Source of the DNA: Chara braunii
Taxonomy: Eukaryota; Streptophyta; Charophyceae; Charales; Characeae
Length of the DNA stretch: 64,000 bases
Assembly: GCA_003427395.1 (NCBI GenBank)
Contig: BFEA01000345.1
Span: 1,142,570-1,206,569, forward strand
Direction of reading: 5' to 3'
Under the pieces are notes generated by a model that was given only the letters and a program-made list of their open reading frames with translations, did not search any database and was not told where the DNA came from. Each line of letters starts with the position of its first letter. Within the stretch, counting starts at the first letter, position 1. Made by a program: the position numbers and the translations under genes. Positions 33,665 to 44,925 of the stretch are shown here, one piece after another.

Positions 33665-34408
33665 TCAATACACTCTTAATCTCTTCCTTATGAGNNNNNN
33701 NNNNNNNNNNNNNNNNNNNNNNNNNNNNNNNNNNNNNNNNNNNNNNNNNNNNNNNNNNNNNNNNNNNNNNNNNNNNNNNNNNNNNNNNNCAGCATATGTT
33801 TTCTTGAAACCAAAATGACCCTCACAATCGTGACACTCCCCAATCAATACACTCTTAATCTCTTCCTTATGAGGAATACACAATCTTTGTTCAGTTTGGT
33901 CAATCAAGAACAACAATCCATCAGTCAGTCTATAGTTGGGTAGTTGAGATGGATCTCGGACAAGGACATCCATGATTGGTTTCCAGATAGGATCAGTAGC
34001 ATATCCTTGGCGAATCTGGTCTTTTAGGTCATTCCCAACATCCGAGTAGGAAACAATTGCACCAAAGAAATCACTCCGTCTGGACAATGCGTCTGCGACC
34101 ACAGTAGATTTACCTTTGATCGTTTTCAACTCAAAATCGAAGGTATCAATAAACATAGACCATTGTACCAACTTAGCAGAGAGCCTAGGCTGTGTCTTTA
34201 TCCACTTCAGAGTAGAGTGGTCTGAATACACAGTAAAGTGCCTCCCCAATAAGTAGTGCTTCCACGTGTTTAGTGCATAGATTAAGGCATACAACTCCCT
34301 TTCATAGGTGGAGTTGGCAACTTTTTCCGACGACAGTCGTGCAGACATAAACTCAATGGGCCTATAGCCCTTGCCGTCATCTTGCTGAAGAAGAGCGCCA
34401 ATCCCATA
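33665..34408 (-). pseudogene. RNase H and integrase HH motif of element E
   Basis: Begins just after the TAG at 34409-34411 with YGIGALLQQDDG. It continues with YERELYALIYALNTWKHYLL, VYSDHSTLKW and STVVADALSRRSD, all standard gypsy RNase H motifs. ECHDCEGHFGFKKTYA is the zinc-finger His pair. The N run at 33695-33789 falls at its end. Confidence 0.87.
33695..33789. other. Assembly gap, 95 N, in element E
   Basis: About 84 bp (CAGCATATG... to ...CCTTATGAG) is repeated on both sides of the gap. Only one copy makes sense for the coding frame, so the gap most likely joins overlapping contig ends. Confidence 0.88.
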
Positions 34409-35788
34409 CTAACTTGCATCAGTAGTAACAATGAACGGCAAAGACGGGTCAGCAATCTTAAGGATGGGGTAGTGAGTCAGGGCATACTTCAATTTCCGAA
34501 AGGAGGATCCACAATCCTTATCCCACAACCAAATAGTTTCTTTCTTTAAGAATCTTCGCATTGGTGCAACAATCACTGAGAAGTTCCTAACAAACTTCCT
34601 GTAGCTGGCTAAACCAAGGAAAAATCGCAATTGAGTTATAGACTTAGGTTGTGGCCAATCTCTAATTGCTGAAATTTTTTTCTCTTCCGGCCTTAGACCT
34701 TCCTTGTTCACTATGTGTTCTAAGTATAGCACTTCGGACTTGGCAAGCTCAGACTTCTTGGGATTGATCTTGAAGTTGCCCTCACGCAACTTCCCTAGCA
34801 CCAGACGAAGGTGCTTTTCGTGATCTTTTAGTGTCTTGCTGTACACTAGAATATCATCAAGATAGACGATGACGAACTTATCTAGCCACTGACGAAAGAG
34901 TTCATTCATAGACCTTTGAAAGGTCACGGGGGCATTAGTTAGTCCGAAGGGCATCACCGTAAACTCGTAATGGCCATACCTGGTTCGGAACGCATTCTTA
35001 TGTTCATCCGTGGGTTCCACCTCGATCTGGTGGTATCCAGACTTCAGATCAATCTTACTGAAGAACTTGCAGCCTTGCAACTGGTCCAACAAGTCGTCAA
35101 TACGTGGTAGAGGTTCGACATTCTTAACAGTGACGACATTCAGCCCTCTGTAATCAATACAAAGACGCAACTCACCTTCCTTTTTGGGCACAAATAAGAC
35201 AGGGGCACCATAAGGAGAGGAACTTGGGCGAATCCATCCTTTTTCTGTTAAGTCCTGCAATTGTTTTCTTAATTCCTCAAGTTCCCTAGGAGACATCCGA
35301 TAGATAGGGCCCTTGGGAATCTTACTGCTAGGAATAATTTCGATTGTGTGCTCAATAGCGCGTTCAGTTATTCCAGTCGGTTTCGAAGATAAGTCTTTAT
35401 ATTCACTAAGGAGTTTTTCAGTCGAAGGAGGGTAGGAAGTAGAGCATTCACCTGCTTTCTTAACTAAGACCATCATTACTTCTTGCTCCAACTTTTTCAT
35501 CGATCGAAATGCTGGGTAACTCATACAAAAAAAAGAGAGACTAGAGTCAAACCCAGATTTATGAAGCAGTTTGATAGGTTTCAATTCGGATTGTGCGTCT
35601 CGCAATTGCACAACCTTCTCTTTGAACTTAATGTCTGGGTTGGCTTCCTCGTGCCAATTCATTCCTAGAATCAAGTTTAACGGTAGGTTCTTTTCGATTA
35701 GGAAGGATACTTCATGCAAAATCTTCTTACCTTCCCTTGTTCGAAACCAACAGTTAACACGATCAACATACTGCGAGACAGTGATCAT
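34409..35788 (-). pseudogene. Reverse transcriptase of element E
   Basis: A 459-residue open frame without internal breaks. In order: protease end (LILGMNWHEEANPDI), GPIYRMSPRELEELRKQL, LRLCIDYRGLNVVTVKNVE, first catalytic Asp in FSKIDLKSGYHQIEV, box VIVYLDDILVYS, connection, then FIVTTDAS. The stop codon TAG at 34409-34411 replaces the Gln of DASQYGIG. The catalytic residues are intact. Confidence 0.92.
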
Positions 35789-35795
35789 GCTTTTG

Positions 35796-36173
35796 TCAGC
35801 TAAAACAAACGTGATAGGTCTTCATTCTGAGATGTGACTTGCGGATTGCTTTCTCGGATATGTAGGATCGCGTGGATCCTGAATCCAACAGAGCACCTAC
35901 GCATGTAGGTGCAATTTCTATATCCGCGAGTAGTAGGTCACCCTTAGACTTAGCTTTCTTAGCCCACGAGCTTCGTAATGCCGACAACTCGTTACCAAGC
36001 TTGTCAAGAGTCAACGACTCGTTACCAAGCTTGTCAAGAGTGTCGTCCAGAGAGATAGAACATAAGACAGGTTCAGGGTGTTCTGGACGATGGGCCGAAG
36101 AAGAACCATCCTCTGCCATGCGAGTCAAAGAGTTGGAAGGGTTAGTAGGCGCCTTACCTTCATTCTGGTCCAA
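35796..36173 (-). pseudogene. Aspartic protease of element E
   Basis: The active site is ALLDSGSTRSYIS. Upstream there is a small internal duplication, LDKLGNESLTLDKLGNEL. The frame ends near the start of the RT frame, which carries the protease C-terminus. Confidence 0.85.
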
Positions 36174-36249
36174 ACCCTTAGACTAAGTTGGAGCAGATGC
36201 TACTCCTACTGGCGGCTCGCTTTTGGGTTCCGGATCAATGGGCACCATG

Positions 36250-36553
36250 CAATTACATGCCCTGCAATGCCACACTCCAGGCATTGCGTGTTGTCCATTC
36301 GTTCCTGCCACGTTTCTTATGGCAGGCCCATCTTTTCCCAAGGTTTCCCGGCCGTAATTCCGGGGTGCTTTGGGAATGAGCGTCGCTTCTTCTTCTTGAC
36401 TGGCGGTCGTGGCCCTCCCTTGTTGACCACGGCAACAGTGACTTCCCCCTTCCCGGAATCACTGTTGCTTGCCACACCTTCGGCGTCCAATGGCCACTTC
36501 TCCACGGTATCATCATCAAAGACGACAAGGGTGTGGTCCTGGCGCTTTTGGTG
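36250..36553 (-). pseudogene. Gag zinc knuckle of element E
   Basis: CLECGIAGHVIAWC (C-x2-C-x4-H-x4-C) is read near 36245-36290 in a frame shifted from the gag body, so a frameshift lies between about 36300 and 36560. Basic runs (VKKKKRRS in another frame) flank it. Confidence 0.75.
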
Positions 36554-37573
36554 CTAAAGTACCCGCTTTCCTGTTCCTGCACCACCACCATATTTAACAA
36601 CAGACGCATAAGAGTTCTTAACCTGAGAGGTCATTTGCTCTCGTTGGAGAGTCAGATCCTGAAGCTTCCTATAATTATACTTACCAGACTTGGACTCTGC
36701 CACGAGTTGTCCACGAATGGGCTCGGGCAGAGCACGAGAATAGACGTATAAGACCTGGTTGTCTTGCAGGTTCAGTCCCAGAACCTGCAGCAACCGATCA
36801 ACTTCCCGGGATAACGACTCCACATAGGTCCAATGTCTTTGACCAAATGTGGTGAGCTGGTCAAAGGCCTTATCGGCCGTCGCTTTGTCCAAAAGCCGTT
36901 CCTTGATCTTCTCAAGGAATTGTTTGAGGTTCAAGGTTCCAGCCCACTCCCCGATGTCATCGAAACCTGCGGCATTGGCTTCGGCCAAAACCCACTCCTT
37001 AGCTTCCCCACCAAGACAAGAAGTAGAGAATGCAACCTGGGATTCTGGTTCGACAGGGGCCGTGCTACAGTACGTTTGAATCTCTGCGATCCACAAAAGC
37101 AGATTTTCGTCTTTCTTATTACAAAACGTGAAAGGCAATTTCATTTTAACTTTTTCTTTCCTCTTTGGTTTCTCTGGAGCTGTTACTTTGTCCTGTGGCT
37201 TCGAAGAAGGAGACTTTGGAGGTGGAGAGGAAGGAGGGGAGCTTGGTGGAGAAGACGGCGGACTCGAAGGCTCCCCTTTCTTTGTTTCTGATTTTTCTTC
37301 CGTCTTCTTTGTTTCTACCTTGAGAGACTTCATGGCGTCTCCCATGAGTTTCTCTGGCTTTTCAGTCTTTTCTTCCTTGACCTTTTCTTTTCCCTTGACC
37401 AAATTCGTGATTACCCGAAGCCCTGAGGCCACATCATCAATTTGCGACTGCATCCTTTCGCCAAACTGATCGATTTTCATTTCCAGATGGACAAGGTAAT
37501 TCACAAGCTGGGCCAAAGAGATTGTATGTTCTTCTCCTTCAGTGTTAATGACAGTTTGTCTAATTTCTTCCAC
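36554..37573 (-). pseudogene. Gag of element E
   Basis: 339 residues from an ATG: a coiled-coil N-terminus, Lys/Glu-rich, a SSPPSSPPSSPP proline-serine repeat, then the capsid-like domain MKLPFTFCNKKDENLLLWI with EWAGTLNLKQFLEKIKERL and GQLVAESKSGKYNYRKL. The frame is intact up to the knuckle region. This is the longest undamaged gag domain here. Confidence 0.88.
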
Positions 37574-39179
37574 TTTTTCTTCTTGCTATACATTTCTTTC
37601 TTTACGTTTTCTTATTTCTTGTTTCCTCTTCTTTTCTTTCTCAAGTGCTTCTCCCAATTGTCTTATGTTCTCATCCACGGTTTCTTTAGTCATCAACTTC
37701 TTTCTCTTCCTTCTGTTCTGAGATCTTTGCAAGTTGTTCCACAATGATCTTGTCACACTTGATAAGTTCATTCTGAACCTTCAAGACGTCGGTGCCAGTC
37801 TCGACTGATCCGATAGCAGCATGAATTGCTTTCAAATCGAATTGGGCACAGACATGTGCCTCTACTTCAGCACCAGCGTCATTGGCAAACGACCAATCAA
37901 GACTCTTTTTCGCTCTTCAACTTGCTGTCTGGTTCAGAGGTCAGAAGTCCCCTCATCAATAGCGAAGGTGAGTGAGACTGGGAAGAAAAAGAAAGGAATG
38001 AAATGAGTGAGAACCGACAATTTCAAACAATTCCAGAAAGGAGACATTGTGATGTGCGTCTGCCACACAACAAATACTTAATAACAATAATAAATTCCAC
38101 GGCCGCACTGATCTAAGATAGCAAGATTTCTAATCACTGAAGGAAAAAGAACCAGATACAATTATTTCTATTTCTAACTATTGTTGTTCTTTGTCTGCCT
38201 GTGTGATGACGTCCTAAACAAGAGTGTACAGGTACCACTTCAGGCCCGTGTGATCAGACACAACACACAAGTACGCAAACACCACACACAACAATCAACA
38301 GGGAAGTATGCCAACAACAATCACATACAGTTTGTCAGCAACCTTCGTTAGTCTGCTGTGTTTTCTGGATGTCAGTGCGATCACGCACTCTCCCCAACAG
38401 CTGGCACTACAGCTGTGTAATCAGTCCAGTCGGTTGTACCACCGTCATCTTTAGAGTGCACCGCTTACTTGGCAGTATCCTGCCTGCCACGTGTCATCCC
38501 TGGAGTGCCAACATAGCAATGTTGCCACGTCAGCACTCTGTCCAGTTTGTCAATAATGGGATGCCACGTCAACAAATGTGTAGTCCGATCCTCGCTTCGT
38601 GCCTCTTCCAAGTGTCACGTGAGATACCGTCGTCGTTCCAAACAGTCAGATTATGCCACGTCAGCCAAGGAGTTTGGTGCCACGTCAGCAGGCGGACACC
38701 ACCTCATAAGACAGGTGTGATGACCTGCTCCTGCCACGTCAGCAATCAATCTTCCTCCAGGCCACGTCAGCATCTGCAGTAGACCGTGTTGTGTCAGCAG
38801 CACAAGGAGTGCCACATCGGCAATCAACAGGGTCTTCAGACACAGCACGATATGTGCCACGTCAACATGGGATCGCAATGCCACGTCACTATCGCGATCC
38901 TGCCTGGCGTGCGTTATCCCTTGTCGCGATCCCTACTGCCACGTCAGCAGCCTGGTAGGGTTGTCTTCTCGCCAGAGGAGTCTGTACTTCGTCAGCTGCT
39001 TCGGTCAGGTCTTCTCGCCAGTGAATCTGTACTTCGTCAACAAACCTCGACAATATCTTCTCGCCAAAGAGGTATGTGCCATGTCAACACCCCCAACGTA
39101 TCCCTTGCCACGTCATCACCTACTCAACCTTACTTACCTGCGTGCCACCTGGCGCGTACCCTTCGTCGTCAGGAGAATA
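37574..39179 (-). other. Element E 5' leader
   Basis: 1.6 kb between primer site and gag. The first 250 bp upstream of gag is Lys/Glu-rich if translated but holds stops. The distal part carries the ACGT motif array. No conserved gene was seen. Confidence 0.7.
38485..39118 (-). promoter_or_regulatory. Array of TGCCACGTCAGCA motifs in element E leader
   Basis: TGCCACGTCAGCA or a 1-2 base variant occurs at 38523, 38562, 38654, 38678, 38732, 38760, 38810, 38855, 38879, 38937, 39077 and 39106, plus weaker copies. All are in one orientation, with irregular 20-110 bp spacing. The ACGT core with CC and CA flanks is the known binding preference of plant bZIP factors (G-box/C-box hybrid). Function is inferred; decay of an older minisatellite is the alternative. 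Confidence 0.75.
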
Positions 39180-39191
39180 GCTCCGATACCA
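39180..39191 (-). promoter_or_regulatory. Element E primer-binding site
   Basis: On the minus strand TGGTATCGGAGC, tRNA-Met type with one change, three bases inside the LTR end. Element B has the same variant. Confidence 0.92.
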
Positions 39192-39194
39192 AAT

Positions 39195-39664
39195 TGCAAT
39201 GAACCCAAATCGTGAGACAGTTGTCAACAATGCAAACGCGTGAAGTCAGCATCAACGCAAGACAGAATGAATGTCAAAGTCAGGAAGTCAACTCTTATGA
39301 CACTTATGTAGTGTTGACGCGGGGACTGGGCCCCAGATGCTGTATTCCTCAATCGTCCAGATCTCAAGGCCAATGAGGGCTCAGATTGGCCTCAAATCGA
39401 ATTCCCCCCGGCCTGGATGCTGTCTGGGTACATGCGCACAACAAGTGAGTGTATCCAACCAAGGGCTTGGGTGCGGTACCTTTGACGCTACAGTTGACTG
39501 TGACTCTTGAATTTCCTGTGTGCAGTGTTCGGTCACACAACCACACTCGACAGGCTCAGGCCTGGGCGTGCCTTGGTCACACAGCCCAGCGCAGACATTC
39601 TCAGATTTGTGTGGCCTGGGGTTGAGTTATGGGCCTCAGGCTACTTCTGAACAGGGTTATTACA
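39195..39664 (-). repeat. Element E 5' LTR
   Basis: 470 bp; on the minus strand it starts TGTAATAACCC and ends TTCATTGCA. The start resembles element C (TGTGATAACCC), but the body differs. The base pairs just outside (minus strand AACCT, complement of 39665-39669) are the presumed target site. Confidence 0.88.
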
Positions 39665-41010
39665 AGGTTTTCACCCGAACTTTCATTAAATGACCATTTA
39701 ACAAAGGTAGAGTATTTAATTATGGTTGGTTGGACAAGGGTTGGGGCTTGCATGGCTAAAGCGACGGGTACGAGTATAGAAGTTGGTTGAAGTTGACTCC
39801 GTGTAGTGCGTGGACTTTTGGTTGACTCTTTGATGTAATTGCAGGTATGTACTGTGGTTCGGATTTTGGATTTGACTGCTTGCGATCACAGACATATATA
39901 TGGCTGTGGGGAGTCCCATTGTGATTGTGAGAAGTGATCGTCACATACTTATACCTCCTTTACGTATATATATGTATATACCTATATTGGGTATTCGCGA
40001 GGCCTAAGGGGCCCATGCTTAAGAGTTAGGGTTGAGATTGAGAAAGGAAAGAGGACCCCTTTTTATTGTCGAATACTTCTTAAAGATTTTTTAGTCGGAC
40101 GTTGGTCCTGGGACTGGATTCAAGGTCCTTGTCCAGGACATCCCAGGTCCTAGACTCGGCGTGGAAGGGATCTCCCCCCGCGCAAAGCCTATTTGCCCTG
40201 ACCGCCGAGGCACTCAGCCTAAAGGCCGGAGGTGCCGCGGAGGCCGCATGGCTATTCCTTCAGTCGTGCAATATCGTGAAGGGGTAGACCCTCACGATAC
40301 TTCGAGTTTGACACTTGAGTGTCATAAGCGGTACTCGGATCCACGAGGGACCGCTTGATTATGGGCACTACATAGTACGCCGTACGCCATCATTGCGACT
40401 GCTTGTGTATTCATGCATTGCTAGTCGATATGAATTAGCCCTACGTCCGCGCGGTTTTATACTAAAGTCTCGCGCGCGACGCTTATCCAATTTCCGCATC
40501 GGAGAGTTATGGGATGGCTACTAAGGGACTAGGAGTGTTGTCACGTTGTTTGTTCTGTGTCGTTCTGTATATATATGTATATGTGTGTGCGTGTTTTATT
40601 CTTTTTTTATGTTCTTCAGAGTGGACTACGCGCAGGTGCGTGGGATGCGTCCTAGTTGTGCGGCGACGAGTCGCGCTTGGGACCTCAGCCCCCCAAGATG
40701 TCAGTTCACGTGTGGGTCCGATAGAGGCGTAAAACCGTGCGTACCCCCTATGCTATAGCGTACGAGAAACGCCCTCGGCTGGTCGACCTCTGGGATTGCG
40801 ACTGATTAGCTTTTGTACTGTGGACTGGTAGCTCGGCGGGGATACGCCCACCGAAGGGAGGTGACATCTCCCGCATGGTGGAGGTAAGTCGTGCCTCGCG
40901 TAGGCCCTATCCTGTCGTAGGGGCTCGCGAGAGGTATGGCTGGCGCACTCAGCCAGAGCGGCTTGTGGAAGCTCCATATGCATTTTGCGACGAGGATAAG
41001 ACCAGCTCAT
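39665..41010 (-). repeat. Repeat X, left (reversed) arm
   Basis: Reverse complement of about 7066-8386 of copy 1. It forms an inverted repeat with 41011-42404. The TATA box is at 40455-40461 (minus strand). Confidence 0.9.
40455..40461 (-). promoter_or_regulatory. Candidate TATA box of reversed X arm
   Basis: Minus-strand TATAAAA in the same context as in the two forward copies. Confidence 0.5.
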
Positions 41011-41614
41011 GCGTTGTCGAGCGCACCGGTCCTGCACTACTCAAGGGCAGCGCGGGACCCTCCCGACCGTGTCACGCAGGAGTTGGACTCTAATCCTCGT
41101 CGCGATACATATATGGAGCTTCCGCAAAGCCACTCCGGCCGAGTGCGCCAGCCATACCTCCCGCGAACCCCTATGACAGGATAGGGCCTACGCGAGGCAC
41201 GACTTACCTACACCTTACGGGAGCTGTCACCTCCCTTCGGTGGGCGTATCCCCGTCGAGCTACCAGTCCACAGTACGAAAGCTGATCAGCTGCAATCGCA
41301 GAGGTGGACCAGCCGAGGGCGTTTCTCGTTCGTTGTTGCATAGGGGGTACGCGTGGTATTACGCCTCTATCGGACCCGTACGCGAACCGACATCCGGGGG
41401 GGTTGAGGTCCCAAGCGCGATTCATCGCCGGTCGACTAGGACGCATCCCACACGCCACGCGCACACCACTATACAGGAACAAAAAATAAAACACACACAC
41501 AACATATGCACGAAACAACACAACACAAACAACGCGATAACGCTCCTAGTCCCTCGGTAGCCATCCCATAACTTTTCCGAGGCGGACTCGGATAGGCGTC
41601 GCGCGCGAGACTAG

Positions 41615-41621
41615 TATAAAA
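41615..41621 (+). promoter_or_regulatory. Candidate TATA box of X copy 2
   Basis: TATAAAA within AGTATAAAACCGCGCGG, as in copy 1. Confidence 0.5.
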
Positions 41622-42399
41622 CCGCGCGGACACCGGACTCTCTCATATCGACTCGCAATGCAAGCATACGCAAGCAGTCGCAGTGATGGCGTACTATGTA
41701 GTGCCCATAATCAAGCGGTCCCTGGTGGATCCGAGTACCGCTTATGACGCTCAAGTGTCAGACTCGAAGTATCGTGAGGGTCTACTCCCTCACGATATTG
41801 CACGGCTGAAGGATTAGCCGTGCGGCCGCCGTGAGACCTCAGGCCTTTGGCTTGAGTGTCTTCGCAGGCGAATAGGCTCTGGGCAGGGGAAGGTTCCTTC
41901 CTCGCAGAGTCTAGGGTTTGGGATGTCCTAGACAAGGACCTTGAATCCCGGCCCAGGACCAACGTCCGACTAAGAACTCAAAAAAAGTATACAATCAAGA
42001 GGCGGTTTTTTTTTGCCTACCTCAACCCCTATTTAACCCTTAATACGCTGGCCCCTTGGGCCATGCGAACTTCCAACATAGGTACACACATATCTATAGA
42101 TATATGTACAAATGGGGATAAGTATGTGACGATCACTTCTCACAATCACGGTGGGGCTCCTCACGACCATATGTATATGTGTGATCGCAAGCAGTCAAAT
42201 CCCAAATCCGAACCAGATAACATACCTGCAGTCACATCAAAAGTCCAACAAAATCCACACACTACACGGAGTCAACCCCAACCACTCTCTGTACTCATAT
42301 CCCTCGCTTTAGCCATGCAAGCCCCAACCTCCAGCCAACCAACCATAATTAAATACTCAGTACCTTTGTCAAATGGCCATTCAATAAAAGTCCGGGTGA

Positions 42400-42404
42400 A
42401 ATCT
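42400..42404. repeat. Target-site duplication of element B, left copy
   Basis: AATCT, repeated at 51418-51422. The empty site in copy 1 reads AACCT at this position. Confidence 0.85.
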
Positions 42405-43555
42405 TGTGAGGAACAAGCCCTCAAGTGGCCCTTCCAGACATCACATTGTTCTGGGCCAAGGCCCCAGCAAGCCAAGTGCCCGCCCTAAGTGAAGGCGGGT
42501 CTGAATATTCGTCACAAGCCAAATTCGACATTTCCATATGTGGGTATTCAGGCTCTTGCAGCGCGTCAGTTGGTTGAGTGAACGCGCGAGCCTCACTAAG
42601 CTGCGCCGTACAGCTGGCCCAGGCCACGAAAGTTGTGCCTGGGCACCTACACACAAAGCAGGGCCAATACATTGAGAAGCAGGCCGTCGGCCTTTGGAAA
42701 AGCAGTACAGCCGACGCACCTACCTGGGGGCCCTGCGCAGATGCAGCTAACANAGTACAGCCGACGCACCTACCTGGGGGCCCTGCGCAGATGCAGCTAA
42801 CAACCTAAGTCCGGAGACTCAGGGCGCGCCCAACTGTAAAGGGCCCAGGCCCTCAACTGTAAGTCTCGGCGTGGGCACAGGGTCAGAGGCCCAACCTAAA
42901 GCTACTGGAAGCTTCCAGCCAGGCCACACGCAGCATGCAGCAGGCTGCCACTTCCATAAAGGAAGTGAGGCAGCCGAGGCCAGGTATTCTGGCCAGCGTT
43001 AGCTATGCGGAAGTGCTGCTGCGCTCTCGCTTGATGCTGCGCTGCTGCCAAGGGCGCTGACGGAGCTCAAGAGGTGAGGTGGGGCGCGTTGCAGGGCAGC
43101 GGGGCCCAGGCAGCCATAGCCGGGCTGCTGGGCGCCAGGGGGTACAGCGGATGATCGGGTGGTCTTCAGGGAGTGAGACGCTGTGTGAGGTAATCAAGGT
43201 CTGATTCAGGGTGACGAGATACGTACTTGGTACATGAAGAGAGGTCGCCGATGGTGTGGACAGTCATGTACATTGGTCTTCTTGAGCCGAAGTGATCCTG
43301 TTGCGTGAACCAGTGCAGAGTAGGATAGTATGGTAGAGTAGGCTGGGCGCTGGGCGCCAGACAGAGAAAGCGACTCTAGATACTGTGTTAGTGTGGCCTA
43401 CGGGCTTGGACATTGGCTCAATACTTCATTGTATTGCTCTTTATGGATGGTTTTCTTGGTGCATTTGTACTCTCTATTTGGGATACTACTACTTGCTCAG
43501 CTGTGTGATTTTGCAACTTGGTTTTATGTATATCGCTCACACTCATATTCCTTGC
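42405..43555 (+). repeat. Element B 5' LTR
   Basis: 1151 bp, from TGTGAGGAACAAGCC to about TTCCTTGC (or TTGCA, depending on how the duplication is placed). It is inflated by a 49-bp duplication around a single N at 42753, which is absent from the 3' LTR. Confidence 0.93.
42753..42753. other. Single-N assembly join with duplicated flank
   Basis: About 49 bp beginning AGTACAGCCGACGCACC is repeated on both sides of the N; the 3' LTR has it once. Confidence 0.88.
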
Positions 43556-43559
43556 AATT

Positions 43560-43571
43560 TGGTATCGGAGC
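43560..43571 (+). promoter_or_regulatory. Element B primer-binding site
   Basis: TGGTATCGGAGC, tRNA-Met type, directly after the LTR. Confidence 0.93.
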
Positions 43572-44925
43572 TGGTTGATGATCACCACTTACTTGACATC
43601 GGTGACATTGTAACTTGGTGCGCTGAGGATGCTTCATGTGCAGTGAGAATACTTTGCCGCTGGTTGATTAGCGGGGCCTAGGTAGAGAGGCCAGCCGCTG
43701 GAAGGCTGTGGCGACAGCATGGGAGTTGTGACGACAACGGATGTATAGATGATGATGAGAGTATGCTGACGTGGCATTTGGCTGAGGTGGCACTACATTG
43801 CGTTGTGGGTGGTACTGAGGGTATCGACCGGTCATCGAAATGCACATCAGTCCAATTGGTGAGAAATCTGTGGTTGGGGGCAGCTATCTCCAGGTACATT
43901 GATCCCATTCCTTATCTACCCTCTCAATCTCTTCTTACCGTGAGGAAGTGAGTCCAACTTGAGTGTCCTCTCTTTGGTGAGGAGTCGTGTGGGCTCTATC
44001 TTGAGAGACGACATTCTTCCCGGTGGCGCATTTGGCAGGAGAGGGCGGTGCCTCTGAAGGGCCCTGGTCGAAGCACGTGGGTCACGATCACCATGCCAAC
44101 CCAATGGGATTAGTACACACATGCGATGGCTGCTTTGTCCATTAAGGCTCTTTGCTGCGCTGACTGACCAGTCCTATTGAGACGCTCCCAGACCGCCTAT
44201 AAAAATTTCTGGTTGGGGTCTGAACTGTCCACTGGCTGTGATCGTCGTCCTGTTTGCGACGTTAAATAATTCCTGAGGAGATGGGGGCTCTCCTTAAATC
44301 CCTCCTGATCAGCCAGATCATTCAGACGTAAGGCCCGTTGCACGCCAGGGTAAACAAAGGGGCAGGCTGATAAGCATACTTCTTGGGCACAGGGGTGGGC
44401 CCTCCTGATCAGCCAGATCATTCAGACGTAAGGCTCGTTGCACGCGAGGGTAAACAAAGGGGCAGGCTGGTCATAAGCATACTTGTTGGGCACAGGGGTG
44501 GGCCGTGGTTGCACACCTTAGACACCGCAGCTTGATGATGCTCACAGGTACATTGGATACAGGGGAAGGGGATTCCAATTGAGAACTCAATTGTACATCA
44601 CTTACATATCCATTGTGCATACATCTGCTCACATTCACTAGGTTTTATTTTGATTAGTTGGTTGACCGACTGCTGACACCTAACAGACAACCTAGAGTAG
44701 GACTGTAAACTACCATAGTCAGTTCTTCTTGAATCTTCTGTGCAGACTAATCAGAATAGAGTTTACACAATGTGTACAGTTTGTGTAGATGTTGTTAATG
44801 CCGCTTGACTAGTAGACTAGGTAACTCGCCGGACATTATTATTTTATTTATTTTTAGATCCGGTTAGACGCATGCTGCGGTAGGTTCCAGCGAGGACACT
44901 AGTGCAGACAGCGTCTGCCTAACCT
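43572..44925 (+). other. Element B 5' leader
   Basis: 1.35 kb. It contains a direct tandem duplication of about 100 bp (44300-44399 and 44400-44504). A block around 44179-44275 is shared with the element G leader although the rest has diverged. Confidence 0.75.

Larger units (their letters stand above)
33103..39664 (-). mobile_element. Ty3/gypsy retrotransposon, element E, 3'-truncated
   Basis: Minus-strand element with a 5' LTR, primer site, 1.6-kb leader, gag, protease, RT, RNase H and most of integrase. The integrase end and the 3' LTR are missing; the break at 33103 joins repeat X sequence that lies about 1 kb beyond the insertion point, so one deletion removed both. It is the best preserved polymerase gene of the window, with a single TAG between RT and RNase H. 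Confidence 0.93.
41011..42404 (+). repeat. Repeat X, right (forward) arm, first part of copy 2
   Basis: Matches about 6998-8386 of copy 1 in the same orientation, with the TATA box at 41615-41621. It stops at the element B LTR and continues at 51418 after B. Confidence 0.92.

Noticed and set aside
38485-39118. Constant-length minisatellite as the source of the ACGT motifs
   Set aside because: Spacing ranges from about 20 to 110 bp and the sequence between motifs is unrelated, though an old decayed array cannot be fully excluded.
40102-40758. Overlapping short open frames within the X arms
   Set aside because: The frames are not kept between the three X copies, and their codons change like non-coding sequence.
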